A DNA stretch of 64,000 nt from Apostichopus japonicus (lineage: Eukaryota > Echinodermata > Holothuroidea > Aspidochirotida > Stichopodidae): contig NC_092571.1 of assembly GCF_037975245.1 (NCBI RefSeq), positions 4,734,001 to 4,798,000 on the forward strand. Reading direction: 5' to 3'. Under the pieces are notes generated by a model. The model ran no database searches, had not been told where the DNA came from, and saw only the letters and a list, made by a program, of their open reading frames with translations. A program made the translations under genes and the position numbers. The first letter of the stretch is position 1; each line of letters starts with the position of its first letter. Positions 11,862 to 23,039 of the stretch are shown here, in pieces.

Positions 11862-12086
11862 GGGGTGTACCCCCCCCCCCCTCTCCTTTGTCATCTGTGT
11901 TCGTTTTGGCCTAACTGCTCCAATATGTAAGAGATTCTGTCTTCGTTTTGCCTACTTTTAGAATAAGTTCTCTTTGTGAGTTATTGATTGTTAGTGGTGA
12001 AATAATGATAGATCACTTACTAAAATAATATCTTTGGAAATCTAAAGAAATTGCCTAGCTACCGAATGGAACAAAAGAAGTTTTAG

Positions 12087-12448
12087 CAAGGGCGTAGGAA
12101 CCGGGGGGCTGGGGGCGCCAGCCCCCAGTGAAAAATATGGGGGGCGGAAGTATCGTTCCGCCCCCAGCTCCGCAAGTCAGAAAACCCCTTTTTCGTTTCC
12201 AAATGAGAAAAAAATCTCATTTGAAGCACCAAATTGCATCTAAGGCCAGGTGAAAATGCAAAATTCTTTACAAAATGGAGTGGGTGTTGAAGTGTGCTAT
12301 GTTGCACCAAATTGCATCTGAGGCCACCTGGAAATGCAAAAAAATTCCAAAGGGGAGGGGAACACCCCCTCCCCTTAGACCCCTCCCCCAGGCCGGCCAT
12401 CAGTTTTCAGCCCCCCCCCCCACTCAAAAGTACCTTCCTACGCCACTG
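12087..12448 (+). mobile_element. 362-bp TIR element (hAT-like MITE)
   Basis: The left end is caagggcgtaggaacc; the right end reads cagtggcgtaggaagg on the minus strand. Both flanks carry the exact 8-bp duplication agttttag (12079-12086 and 12449-12456). G-runs and C-runs lie inside both ends, and the middle holds two diverged copies of a motif containing accaaattgcatct. It has no coding capacity for a transposase. Confidence 0.85.
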
Positions 12449-12686
12449 AGTTTTAGGGTAAGTAATGCTGGTTTCCAATGTTCAGGAATTGCCGCAACGA
12501 AGAGAAAACATGTTTACTAGTCGTCAGGGTTAACCGTTACTGACAAAGCCCTGTTTAGAACATGAAGACTGCCACCATAAAAGTTATTCACTCATGAAAT
12601 CTTGTACTCGACGTAATGTAAACAAACTACAGTAACCAGCGGTGACTTGGCAAAGTACCAAATGATATTTAATTGCGCGTAATTTG

Positions 12687-12840
12687 CAGGGGCGTATCCA
12701 GGATTTTCTAACCCGGGGGGTGCGAATTACTATCTAAGCGGAGCGCCACCATCGGTTGGCGCGCAGCGTACACGAAAATTTCTGGTTTTGATACCACCCA
12801 GATCACCGGAAAATGCACTTCTCGCGCTTGAAAATGACCA
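12687..12840 (+). mobile_element. Left end of an X-related TIR element
   Basis: It starts caggggcgtatccagg and carries the shared module aagcggagcgccaccatcgg...ttggcgcgcagcgtac, then gaaaatttctggttttga. This matches the first 150 bases of the element at 57693. No right end or TSD was found, so it is probably truncated. Confidence 0.65.
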
Positions 12841-13308
12841 ACCAGATGTACACTTTTTGCCTGAGAACCAAGTATTTTCCCAATAGTTTTTTTTTTCCAT
12901 CCATATCCTTTTTGAAGATTGTCACCAGTAACAGCTTTTGTAGGTGATTCTACGTCGCGGCCCACAATACCCGTCAGCCGCACTTTTCAAGGTTTTAAGC
13001 CCATTATTTGTTCAGAATATGAAAATTCACATCTCTCGTGAATAAACTCACTTCAAAACATACCCATATTGTTTCACAAAATTTATATATGGACAACCAA
13101 TATAGAAAAACCTCCTTCAACCCCTAACAGACCGGTCAAAATTGCACAAGTAGAGGGAAGTATGATGAAGAATGTTGATGAGGAAATTTTCGAAAATTTA
13201 GACACAGTTAATTTATTAGTCTAGAAATATTAATATAACGGCTACTATAAAACTTGGTTGAAGGAAATAAAACAAATAGCAGATATTTCCGAAACCGAAC
13301 ACTACACC
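12841..13308. other. Stretch with no recognised gene
   Basis: AT-rich sequence between two TIR elements. No coding signal was seen. Confidence 0.5.
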
Positions 13309-13618
13309 CATAGGGGTAGGAGGCGGTGGGGGGGGGGGGCGGGCTGCAGCCCCTAATTCGCCATTACTAATGTAAAAGAGAGTTTTGACCTAATTGGAGC
13401 TCAATGCTTTTTCTCCATCTACTAGACATTTCGTTGTTTACACTAGCATCCCGCGGTGTACTGCGCAACTTTCACGGACCGTACGGTACATGATAGCATG
13501 CGATGTAATACCCGATGCTTGTTTATATGATATTGACATTACAAAGATGAAAATTTTTGGTTATTTTTTCGGGCAAGTTGTTACAGCCCCCAAATAAAAT
13601 TGGGCTTCTACGCCCATG
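13309..13618 (+). mobile_element. 310-bp TIR element, CATRGG type
   Basis: The left end is cataggggtaggaggc; the right end read on the minus strand is catgggcgtagaagcc. The flanks actacacc and attacaca agree at 6 of 8 positions and may be a decayed TSD. A segment near the right end (gatgtaatacccgatgcttg...tttttcgggcaagt) recurs at 40850-40945, so this is a repeated family. It is non-coding. Confidence 0.65.
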
Positions 13619-13642
13619 ATTACACACATAGACAGTTTTGAG

Positions 13643-13770
13643 GCTGGAAATTGTATTTCCCAGGCCTTGTAAGTTGCATCTAAGCATTTTCTAGATAGAA
13701 ATTACTAGCGATATCATAAAAAAAAATATGCTCAAGGGGGGGGGGGGCGTTCCCCCCCCCCCTTCCCGAA
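13643..13770 (+). mobile_element. Fragment of the 7775-8078 TIR family
   Basis: It matches the right half of the 304-bp element: gctggaaat, caggccttgtaagttgcatc, attactagcgatatcataaa, atgctcaagggggg and the closing C-run. Both ends are lost. Confidence 0.75.
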
Positions 13771-14040
13771 ATGAGTCATGTTCCCTGACGACACGGTCGA
13801 GTTCGAGACCAGCCACAGTTGGTTTCATAGCACAATTCTATAATTAAGGCGTATATACACACACACGTGTTATGATAGACCATATATAGTATATATATAT
13901 AGATACATTAGTGAGAGAGGGAAAATGGAAACGTCAAAAATGGAGTTGTCGGTGTAAGGGGTAGGGTGAGGCGCACGCCCTTCCGAAATTCCTGTGTATA
14001 CCCTGTGTATATAATAGGGATCAGCGCTGTAATGATGTCA

Positions 14041-14249
14041 CTGTTCCTTTCTTTTCCCGGTGTCTTGGCGTTTTTCTTTTACTCCCTCCATTTCTCCTTT
14101 TTCTCTCTTCCTTCTTTTCTTTTCCCTTCCTTCCTCTCCTCCTCTTCTTTTTTCCCCCTCTTTTTTCCCTTTTTTCTTCTCTTTTTTTACTCTCCTCTTT
14201 TTCTTACCCGGGGGGAGCGCGCCCCAACGCCCCCTGGATACGCGCCTGA
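14041..14249 (-). mobile_element. Long pyrimidine tract ending in a TIR
   Basis: About 150 bases of almost pure C/T run into an end that reads caggcgcgtatccagggggc on the minus strand, close to the 7775 element's terminal repeat. The other end and a TSD were not found. The pyrimidine tract makes overlapping Ser/Phe/Leu-rich open frames that are composition artefacts. Confidence 0.5.
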
Positions 14250-16194
14250 TTTGGTTTGCACTTTGTGTTCGTCCTGTCTTGTTTAAATGTGAAAATTTAG
14301 AAGATAAAAAGAGGTAAAACGATGGACAATTTGGGAAAGATAAGCATTCTCATGTCTTTAAATTTGTTGAGCAATCAGAGCCGACAAGAAGCATGTCCAC
14401 TTTGCTCATTTTACACCCATTGAAATAACACGTAAACGGGTTTCGAAGAGTTCGATTTATCCCCTTACGATGGCAGAATAATTTTTCGTATATTGCCTAC
14501 CAAGCAAACACAATTATGTTTTTTGAAATATCAGGAAAATGTTTGCACAAATGTAGCGTTTACATTATTAATAACGTTTTCATGACGTTAAATGTTGAGT
14601 CACTAGGAAAGCTGGAGAACGTTGTCACAACATTTTCTAACCAGAATATTGCGAAACGCATTGAGGTTTTAATTGCTTCATTGCACTAGACTCCTTGTAT
14701 ACCAGAAATAGCTGTTACAATATACAGCCTATATATGGCCCTATATGATGATGTACAATTGCACTATGGCGTGGTAAACACAGGTCAAATCTCAATAAGT
14801 ATACTGTTCGTGGCAATACACACCTCCTTAGAAAACAATAGGGGTCTTGTTCTCAATGTGATGCATCCACACCAGTATAATGAGTATCCACGATTCCCAC
14901 CGTTAGGTATCATGTGAAAGGGCAGTTGCTATAACGATGGTAAAAACATATGATGGTAAACAAACGATGGTAGAAAACAAAAAATGGTAAAAACATATGA
15001 TATACATGATATAACAAACATGGCAGCATGTTATCTCGTTCGGAAGCGTGTGTGGCAAAGGGGGTGGGAGGGGGGGGGTGGGGCATTGGGGCTCGATCGT
15101 AGCGATGACCGTGAAGAAAGGAAAATGATAGGGAAATATTTGGTACTAATTTGAGAATTACCCATTAACGTCAACCGCGAACTGGCTTAACTGAGCCTTT
15201 AAATGCATGTTAATTGTTATTCACGTCTAATACTTACTTGCCCACCAGTCTCATTGGGGGGGGGGGGGGCGTGACCCGCCCCTTCTGCCTGCCATAGTTA
15301 GTAAGCCACTGAACAAGGGAAAGCAATTTGAACAGGACCATCTTTGATAAACTTATAGCAGACATCTCATCGAGACTAGTATAGCTTTGGAAAAATCCAA
15401 TATGTTATAGTACTACTACTATAGTAGAAGCCGAAGAAGATACGCACTTGAAATTGATTTTCGTTTTGTTTCAATGAGCAGTCTTGATTAAAACAAAATA
15501 CCAAAATTCCTGCGTACTTCGGTAAAAGAAGAAATGTCGACTTTGAAATTTTATACCATTTTGAGATTTGACCTATGTAATTGCTATAGCCCCCTCTCTA
15601 TACCTTACAGAGCGATCGCTCGCTGCAGACAACTTTAGCCTAATGCACACTACATACATTTATGTTTAAAATTTCTGTGATACAAACCAGCAACTGGGAC
15701 TGCTTTGAATTAACTTTTTTTGTGAAGTTCTTTCCAGGTGTCAGGTTCAACTAACACCGATCTATCAGGTGGGCGCTCTGGCAGGTGCCACGGAATTTTG
15801 TTTGGCTTTTAAGTGAAAATCCCGTGAGTTACGTCGAACTTCTTGTTCTACAACAACCAAATTATACTTTTTACTACAGAACTTAGCCTATGCCGAGGCT
15901 AAGTTATCCTACTCCAGAGCCAATCGTACAATTTTGAGATTTTTGCAAGCCGTGGGAAAGCAATAGCATGTGATTCGGCTGGGGAAAAGGGTTTTGATAT
16001 CGATACCGAAGAATACTGATGAAGTGGACATTATGAATAAAATAAACAGTAAGTCACTTACGCAATTGCTCCATGTCACTTGCCAAGTGTATTGCCCAGG
16101 CCAGTACGACTGCAGTAGGGGGTCGGTTTGATAACACAATTTAAGAAAAGTATTACGCCTAACGCAGAACAGTAAGAAAACGTGTAACATTTTT
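14250..16194. other. Stretch with no recognised gene
   Basis: No exon or complete element was seen. G-runs near 15060-15085 and 15256-15270 look like the inner parts of decayed TIR elements. A short inverted triplet run lies near 15406-15428. Confidence 0.5.
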
Positions 16195-16530
16195 CAATTC
16201 CTGGGAATGAAATACTTTTTGGCTAGGACAAACTAATGTGATAGTAAAAATAATGTGTACAATATTTCAATTCCGGTAAAGGAAATACTTTTTGGCTAGG
16301 ACAAACTAATGTGATATCATTGGACAACCCACTTGTCACCAACTTGTTTTTCGATATCCAGCCCCTTTGGTTCCTAACTATAGTACTGGTTACCTAGCTT
16401 ACAATTATTGTGTAGGCCTATAGGCCTACATTTAATATCATTGGACAACCCACTTGTCACCAATTGTTTTACAATATTCAAGCCATTTGATTCCTACTGG
16501 TTACCTAGCTTATAATTATCGTTGAGTTTT
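16195..16530 (+). repeat. Two successive local tandem duplications
   Basis: A unit of about 70 bp containing ggaaatactttttggctagg occurs twice. It is followed by a unit of about 120 bp beginning atatcattggacaaccca and ending at ggttacctagct, also twice. The copies differ by small indels. Confidence 0.8.
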
Positions 16531-17254
16531 TAAGTTTTTAAGGCAAAAGTTGGAAACTTGAATTCCAACCAACCATCAAATAACTCCAAGTGCATTGAGT
16601 CCCAGCAATGGTATAGAGTTGTTTGAGTTTTTGCTTTGCCTCATCTGACCCACAAGGCACAGTAGTCTTTTCCTTAACTATAGACCAGTCTTTTCAGGCT
16701 GTAATATGGTGACCAGACGTCCTCGAGTTCCAAATACAGTCCCCAGATAATATGTATTGTCAGTGGAACTGTTTTCAGATTTGATGTTGTGCCAGTAAGT
16801 TTCCAATTTTCACTTGTTTGGCATCCCGTTCCTATACAGACAGCTTGAACATTAGCTGTGATGCAACATTTTTGGCTCACAATTAAAGGCAGTTAACAGA
16901 GGACCTTGAATAATATCATGTATTATAGCCTGTAAGGAACATGAAAATGCATGTTGCACTATAGGTAAGTGATGAATAATTAGACTGCCAGCTACCTTTA
17001 AATATTTGATATTAGATTTTCGTTTCTGGACCAGGTGTTCTAAACTTGAGCAATTGCAAGGTCAGAAACATAGAAGAAAAAAGACTGACAATGGGTTTCT
17101 TTAAACATACAGTTCCGGTACTTACTAACACTTCATGTTAAAATTGGGGGGTTGGGGGTCAATATATCATGTCCCTGGAAGTATGGTAACCTGAGGCTAT
17201 AATCAAAGAGCCTTAGACCTACACCCAGCTCATCTTTCATCAGTCAGAAAACTC
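16531..17254. other. Stretch with no recognised gene
   Basis: No coding signal, tRNA boxes or paired ends were seen. Confidence 0.5.
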
Positions 17255-17564
17255 TTAAAGGGTGTGAAGACTCGCGCAAAAAGAAACGTCTAATGATGGT
17301 AATTTGACCTAGTTTCGAATGAGGTGTAACAGAAGTGTTAAACACTACCATCGATCCCAGAAAATACACACACAGCTTGCTACCGTCGGTAATTAGACAC
17401 TAGTGAACAGTCAGTACATACAGCTAAAGATAACAATTAAGATATAACGTTTCATTACTGTCTGCATATTGTAGCGACACGAACAAAACGTCACTTGCAA
17501 GCAATAGAAAGTTAACTTTTTAGATGGCCGCACGCGGTTTGGGGCGAGTCTTCAATGCCTTTAA
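17255..17564 (+). mobile_element. TTAA-flanked MITE, copy 1
   Basis: The element is bounded by TTAA on both sides. The inner ends are agggtgtgaagactcgcgc and ggcgagtcttcaatgcct, an inverted pair. TTAA target sites are used by the piggyBac and Kolobok superfamilies. A second complete copy lies inverted at 39152-39507, and a 35-bp piece at 28197-28231. No transposase frame is present. Confidence 0.8.
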
Positions 17565-20417
17565 TGTATAGCCAGGTCAGTTTATTTACTTTGCATAATT
17601 TCATAACTTTTGTAAAAGGTTGGCACGTAAAATGAAACCCTTGATCAGTTTAAAAGTGTGTTACAGTATACACACACCTTCCAAGGAGTAACAGATGTTA
17701 ATGAATTGAAGACCCTTTCTTCGTTTATGGGATTTGTCAACTTTGTTTGAACCAGTTTTCCTTCATTGGTGGTGCATTATAGTAATCTGTATTGCATACT
17801 AATTGCCAGCAGATTTTCACTGAGAAGTGGGAAAAACCTCAAATTGTATTTAAATCACCTCAGAACATGCATAATTCATTGCTGAAATGTATCAGACCTC
17901 CCACAAATGATTAGAATCATAACTGATTACAAAGTATAAATGTTATAAGCAGTCATGGGTAATAAAATACCCTTAAAGTTTGAAAAACACCTTCACTGAG
18001 ACAAAAGTTTTCTTTCTGTTTTTCAACCACATGATAAATAAAAACACCTTTGTAACAATAACAACATGCAAAAGTACATGTAGCCAATCACTACAAATTT
18101 GATCAATAAATATGTAAACTGAACTATCATAATAATTAATGCTCAGTTCAAACCAATATAAAATAACTTATTTGCCTTGATTTTAAGTTATTTAAATAAG
18201 TAGCTCCTATCACCATATAAAGGTCACACATGGGTTTTCAATACATTGAGTGTCATTTGTTATGTTCAATGCCAGTACTTACAGTTATATACTTACATAC
18301 AGTACTGTACCTGTGCAGCCATGGATACTTCCCGAGGGAAAACCTCTGACATTGTATCTTGATATTACCAAGAGTAAAATATTTGGCACATATCTGCTCA
18401 GGATTAGTGTTCTTATAATAATGTTAAGTTCAGTATAGGTGTATAAAGTAATATGATCCAATGTCTATCAACTAGAACAAACAATGCCCATACTGTCCAC
18501 CTAATTAAAGCCAACATCAGATCAGTTTATCTCAAGTTTTTTTACCATATTTTAGGGTTGACATTTACCCCTTTCCAGAGAGTTATATCCCTTTCCAGAG
18601 AGTTTACATAAAATCGTGTGTTCTACACCTGACTTGTCAAAACAGTTAAGTACTGTTTATACTAGTTCACACTGCACAATGGTGAAAAATATCAGTCTCA
18701 ACTGTTTTTGTGATGGTCGAAGATCATTTAATGTCAACAGAGTCAAATTATGAATTCTAGTAAACACAATAGTCTCCCAAAGTAAAGCTTGGATGAACTT
18801 CATACTTAGTGCTATATGTCCACCTCAGTGATTGCAAGAATCTGATTGAGCATGGCTAAGGTCATTTGATGTCACCATAGGTCAAAGTCTGAAAACATAA
18901 AGATGATAATTCCAAAGGTTGGAAGAAACTCCTACTTAAAGTCTCAACGTGTGTTTGCCAAATTTTAATTTCGAGCAAACTAAAAGCTCAGTGAAAATAA
19001 CACCGTTCAATGCAATTTTCATATTGATATTCATCATTCAGCTAACTGCACTAAAAGTTCAGTGAAAATGACAACGTTATTTAGTTATCTGTCGTTAAAC
19101 ATTTTGAGCTGAATAAAATTCGCCAAATTTTTTAACGAGTCTGTGGTTTCTAAATACTTCAAGCCCTGCCCAACAGATCATGCACCAATGCAATCTCTCT
19201 GTTTTGTTTACGACCGTTAGGCCTGTGTGCTAGCCTGTGTTAGGTCCACATTTGAATAAGTATCTTTCTTTCGGTCTTACCGATGTAGCTTGCGAAACTT
19301 TGTCATTTCCTTCCATTGCAAGGAAATAACAGGTGTTTCAGACGTTTCCTCTGTGAAATTGGGTAAAAAAAGTGGACCATATCTACGAGTATACAGGTTA
19401 CATTTGTGTAATGAACATGCTGATATGGGCTTTCGCAGTGATTTTATATGGTATGTCTAACCAGTATCCACCCTAATGAGTACAATTGCCCCTGTTGGCA
19501 TTTGTAGAGGTCAAAGGTCATTTAATGCCAATAGAATTCTGAGACTTCATCACTAGTAAGTAAAGATCGAATAAACTTTCAGTGTAGTATTTTGGATCTT
19601 CTTCTTATACATTCATATAGTGTTAGTCATGAAAGCAACCCTGAAAGTCAGTCAGTTTTAGGTCAAGGTCATGGTATGGCACCAAGGCCAAGTTATACTC
19701 AGTACAAGCGTCCCCAATTAAGAGTTTTAAGGAACATAAAGTGTGTCACAAACCTCATTGTTTGTTTAATATGGAAGCCAAAGGCCATTTGAGGTTAGTA
19801 GAGGTCAAAGTTGTTATAAACCTTACAAAATATAAATGGCCCCTCTTCCCCCTATAGGTCGACAATGGTGAATACTTTTTTGTGCAATGTTCTCATCATG
19901 TAAAATGTGGCAAGGACGTACTAAGTGCTTTGGTTTGGTTATATTTGAAGTTTATAGTATAGATGGTGTGTTAGCTGAAGAAGAGAACATAGTACACAGT
20001 TATTGAATATCCTGTTTCCTGATGGCTTATCAGAGAGCTGTCAAAGCACATTATCACTTAAATAAGTTCCAGTATATTTATTTTGTGGTTATATTGGAAA
20101 AGTGGTAGCATTCCCAGTGTTTAGATTCTCAGGACTAATTGATAACTTACATAGAGCTAGGGTACTGTACCAAAAGTCAGCACAACACTACATTGATCCA
20201 TTGTTGTGCTCAAAACTAGGTAAAGGACATAGAAGTATTACTGTAGAGTATGTACTCTACAATACACACCTACGTTGATTGTACTCTCAAGTCACCAGTG
20301 AGACTAGTAACAGTAATTGTTTAGCATTGACTTTGTATGGATGTATCCCAAACTTGAAGTTCATAGGTCATGCAAGATCATGTGGCATCATACTGCATGT
20401 GAGTGCTATTTTTAACA
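17565..20417. other. Intergenic, rich in AGGTCA-type repeat copies
   Basis: No gene was recognised. Diverged copies of a dispersed repeat recur, with aggtcatt, aggtcaaag and 'aacttcatacttag' blocks near 18790-18900, 19500-19600 and 19790-19815. One holds a perfect direct repeat AGGTCA-A-AGGTCA at 19508-19520. A 19-bp tandem copy of cctttccagagagtt lies near 18570-18605. Confidence 0.5.
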
Positions 20418-20595
20418 GACTCTGTTTAATGAAATGGAAATAAATGACAAAGGCAAATGAATATATGTATAACTGAAATTGTAGTGAGTTGGAAAATCCA
20501 GAACAGTTAAACTTCCAGCCTCCACCGAGATTTGAACCCAGGCCTCCCGCTTTTAATATATGTGGACACCCTAACCACTAGGCTATGGACGCTGA
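20418..20595 (-). mobile_element. tRNA-derived SINE, copy 1
   Basis: On the minus strand the head carries an A-box-like tagcctagtggttaggg (20585-20569) and a B-box ggttcaaatct (20538-20528) about 40 bases apart, the RNA polymerase III promoter layout of tRNA genes. The head is followed by a tail ending in ttcatttgcctttgtcattt. The tail is repeated at 20778-20890. The head is too altered to be a working tRNA. Confidence 0.75.
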
Positions 20596-20777
20596 TTGTA
20601 TGTCCAGGGGTTCGAAACCAGGTAAGGAAGGTCGTAATTCCACTGTAGGCATATGCCACTAGTATCGAACAATGCTAGTTCTGTTTTAGTGTCATATTTC
20701 GCATTGATGCTGACCAACTCGAAATCACTTATGATTTCCTAAAGCCGGATCTTGAAAGAGATACTCTGAACAGCATC
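20596..20777. other. Spacer between two SINE copies
   Basis: The text ggttcgaaacc at 20610-20620 resembles another B-box but lacks a paired A-box. Confidence 0.4.
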
Positions 20778-20890
20778 TGTTAAATGAAATGGAAATAATC
20801 GACAAAGGCAAATGAATATATATAATTGAAATTGTAGTGAGTTGGAAATTCCAGAACAGGGAAAAAACTTCCAGCCTCCACTGGGATCTA
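20778..20890 (-). mobile_element. tRNA-derived SINE, copy 2, head truncated
   Basis: It matches the tail and first part of the head of the neighbouring SINE (gaaatggaaataa, gacaaaggcaaatgaatata, gtagtgagttgga, cttccagcctcca), but stops at ctgggatct before the B-box. It therefore lacks the promoter. Confidence 0.75.
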
Positions 20891-22625
20891 CATTGATACC
20901 ATCCATGTATAGCTGTAGATCACACAGTATAAACCCTGTGGATTTTTTAGGTATCTGGTGATTCAATGCAATATAGACACTATAGGATTTTATGGTATGT
21001 TGTAGCCAATGATCAAACTGCTCACAGGTTTTTGTGAGGCCTACCATACTAGACCTTACAAAAATCCTACAACACAGTCTGTGGGCTTCTGTGGTCGCAG
21101 GGATTAAGTGTTTTGTTCACTGTTGGAGTTTGTAGGCTCTGGGTGTATGCTCTTTACAACTAAAAGGGTTATTAGCCTAGAAGGGAATATGTACCCGAAT
21201 TTTGTTGTTCTGTGGAGGTCATTTGAAAATAAAAGCTTGAAAATCATGTAGGCCATGTTACATTTAGTGTTTTCATGTCAAGGTATAACTATGCTGTTGG
21301 CTTACATTTTTCTATTCATATTTCATATCAAAGTGAGCAATATACAATATACATACTGTACATATGTACCATATACATACAACATATTCAGAGAGAAATA
21401 CAGCTTTAGGTAGATGCAAAAACTACCATCTTTGTGCTACACTTGGTGATCCTACCTAAGCTAAAACGAATAGTAAAGAAAGACAACAATGTTTGGATAA
21501 ATTTGTTCAATTCTTATTCAGTCTTGAGTATGTAACATAAAATTGTCAGTTGTCCAGATAAATTTCTGTTATCTGTTAGGAAAGAGTATTCATTGCAATA
21601 TTTATCAAATATACTGTACTTAGGTTGGTGATAGTGGGTTCGTTGAAGTTGCCTTGGATCGTTAGTTCACTGGCTTTATGTACTGTACTTGAGCATGATA
21701 ACACATACTGTACTTGGAACATCATGTAGCAACTAATGCAGGATAGCATATTAGGTCCTGAAATTTGTTGGTTTCTTTATTGTCCCATCAGTTAGCCCTG
21801 CAGAAAACAATAGTAAAACAGCAACAGTTGTAAGTTGTGTTGTCAATGTTCATTAAAGGTCACCTGCAGTGCCCTCTGCTGCCCCCCCCCCCTCTCCAAT
21901 GTTTGTTAGCAGCTTGTGTATCAATTTGTAAACTGTCTCCTTTGAGTACAGTGGGTTGAGACCTTCCTATTTATTTGTAGACATAGGTGTAGTGGTATAA
22001 CATTTTATTGCACACATACTTGTGTGTATTCCTTCTTGTTATTAAAATGTGATATGTTGTGAAACAAATATATGACATAAATGCAATGGGGAGATGTGAG
22101 ATATAGTTCAATCCTTTGGTCTGTTTTACAATAGATTGTTTAACTGCATTCAGAAGGTGTCACTCTTTTCAAGTCACTAATTGTTCTTACTTGTACATGT
22201 TAAGGGCATTATAGTCAACCAAATCCAGTTCAAGAAGGGAGTTATAGTCCTGAGGGAGATTATGTTATATGCATTGAAAAGCCAAAGACAACTTTGTATT
22301 TCCTCCACATCCTCAGTGCAGTCCAATCTTGCCCATGGGGAATTGGGGATTGAGATGGCTTTTGAAGTGAGCTGTGTTTTGCACCCAAATTTGAGGGGGC
22401 TTTGAAATAGAGAATATACTATTATGTCACTGAGTACACACAGGTTTCTTCACAGGCTTATGTGGGTGCGCAGAAGTAAACCTCCTTTTGTAAAGCCACC
22501 TGTATGTTTTGCACAACAAGTTTGTGTTTCACCAAGCTAGCCTCAATGTGTGTATTATTAATAGCTCACTGATGGTGACATCCCTATGTTCTGACATTTC
22601 TATTAGTTCCAATGTATCTCTACTG
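20891..22625. other. Stretch with no recognised gene
   Basis: AT-rich sequence with many TACTGTA words and a C-run at 21884-21893. No exon or element ends were identified. Confidence 0.5.
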
Positions 22626-22980
22626 TATGTTCCGACAAAAGAAAAAATTCTGAGCAATTTTTTTCAATTCAAAAATTTGTTTGTACCAAGAAAACTAGTT
22701 TTGTGACCCCAATATTTTTGTGACCCAATTTATTTTGGGACTCAATTTTGTTTGGACCAACATTTTTTCGGACCAAATTTTGCACAAATGGGGGGTGGCA
22801 ATAGCCATGCCACGCTCAACCTCAAGGCTCAGTTGGGGGAATTTGAAAACGTCCAGCACTGTTTGGGTCCCAAAAAATTTTGGTCACAAAAATGTTGGGG
22901 TCTGAAAACTTGTTTTCTTGGTACAAACGATTTTTTGGGGAAAAAAATTGTCCCGAATTATTTGTTTTTGTCGGAACATA
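22626..22980. repeat. Long imperfect inverted repeat
   Basis: The left arm (22626-22742) and right arm (about 22866-22980) are imperfect reverse complements. Shared blocks include tatgttccgacaaaa, gtttgtaccaagaaaac, gacccca and atttttgtgac. The loop is about 120 bp. The short word ctcactgatg lies outside both arms (near 22564 and 23030) and could be a duplicated target. It fits a foldback element; the arms encode nothing. Confidence 0.8.
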
Positions 22981-23039
22981 GAGACGTCAGAACATACCCG
23001 TAGAGACTTCACGAACTTAGAGATGTAACCTCACTGATG

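Noticed and set aside
13966-14317. Two overlapping 85-106 codon frames rich in Ser, Phe and Leu
   Set aside because: They arise from the pyrimidine tract; both frames read similarly and have no domain.
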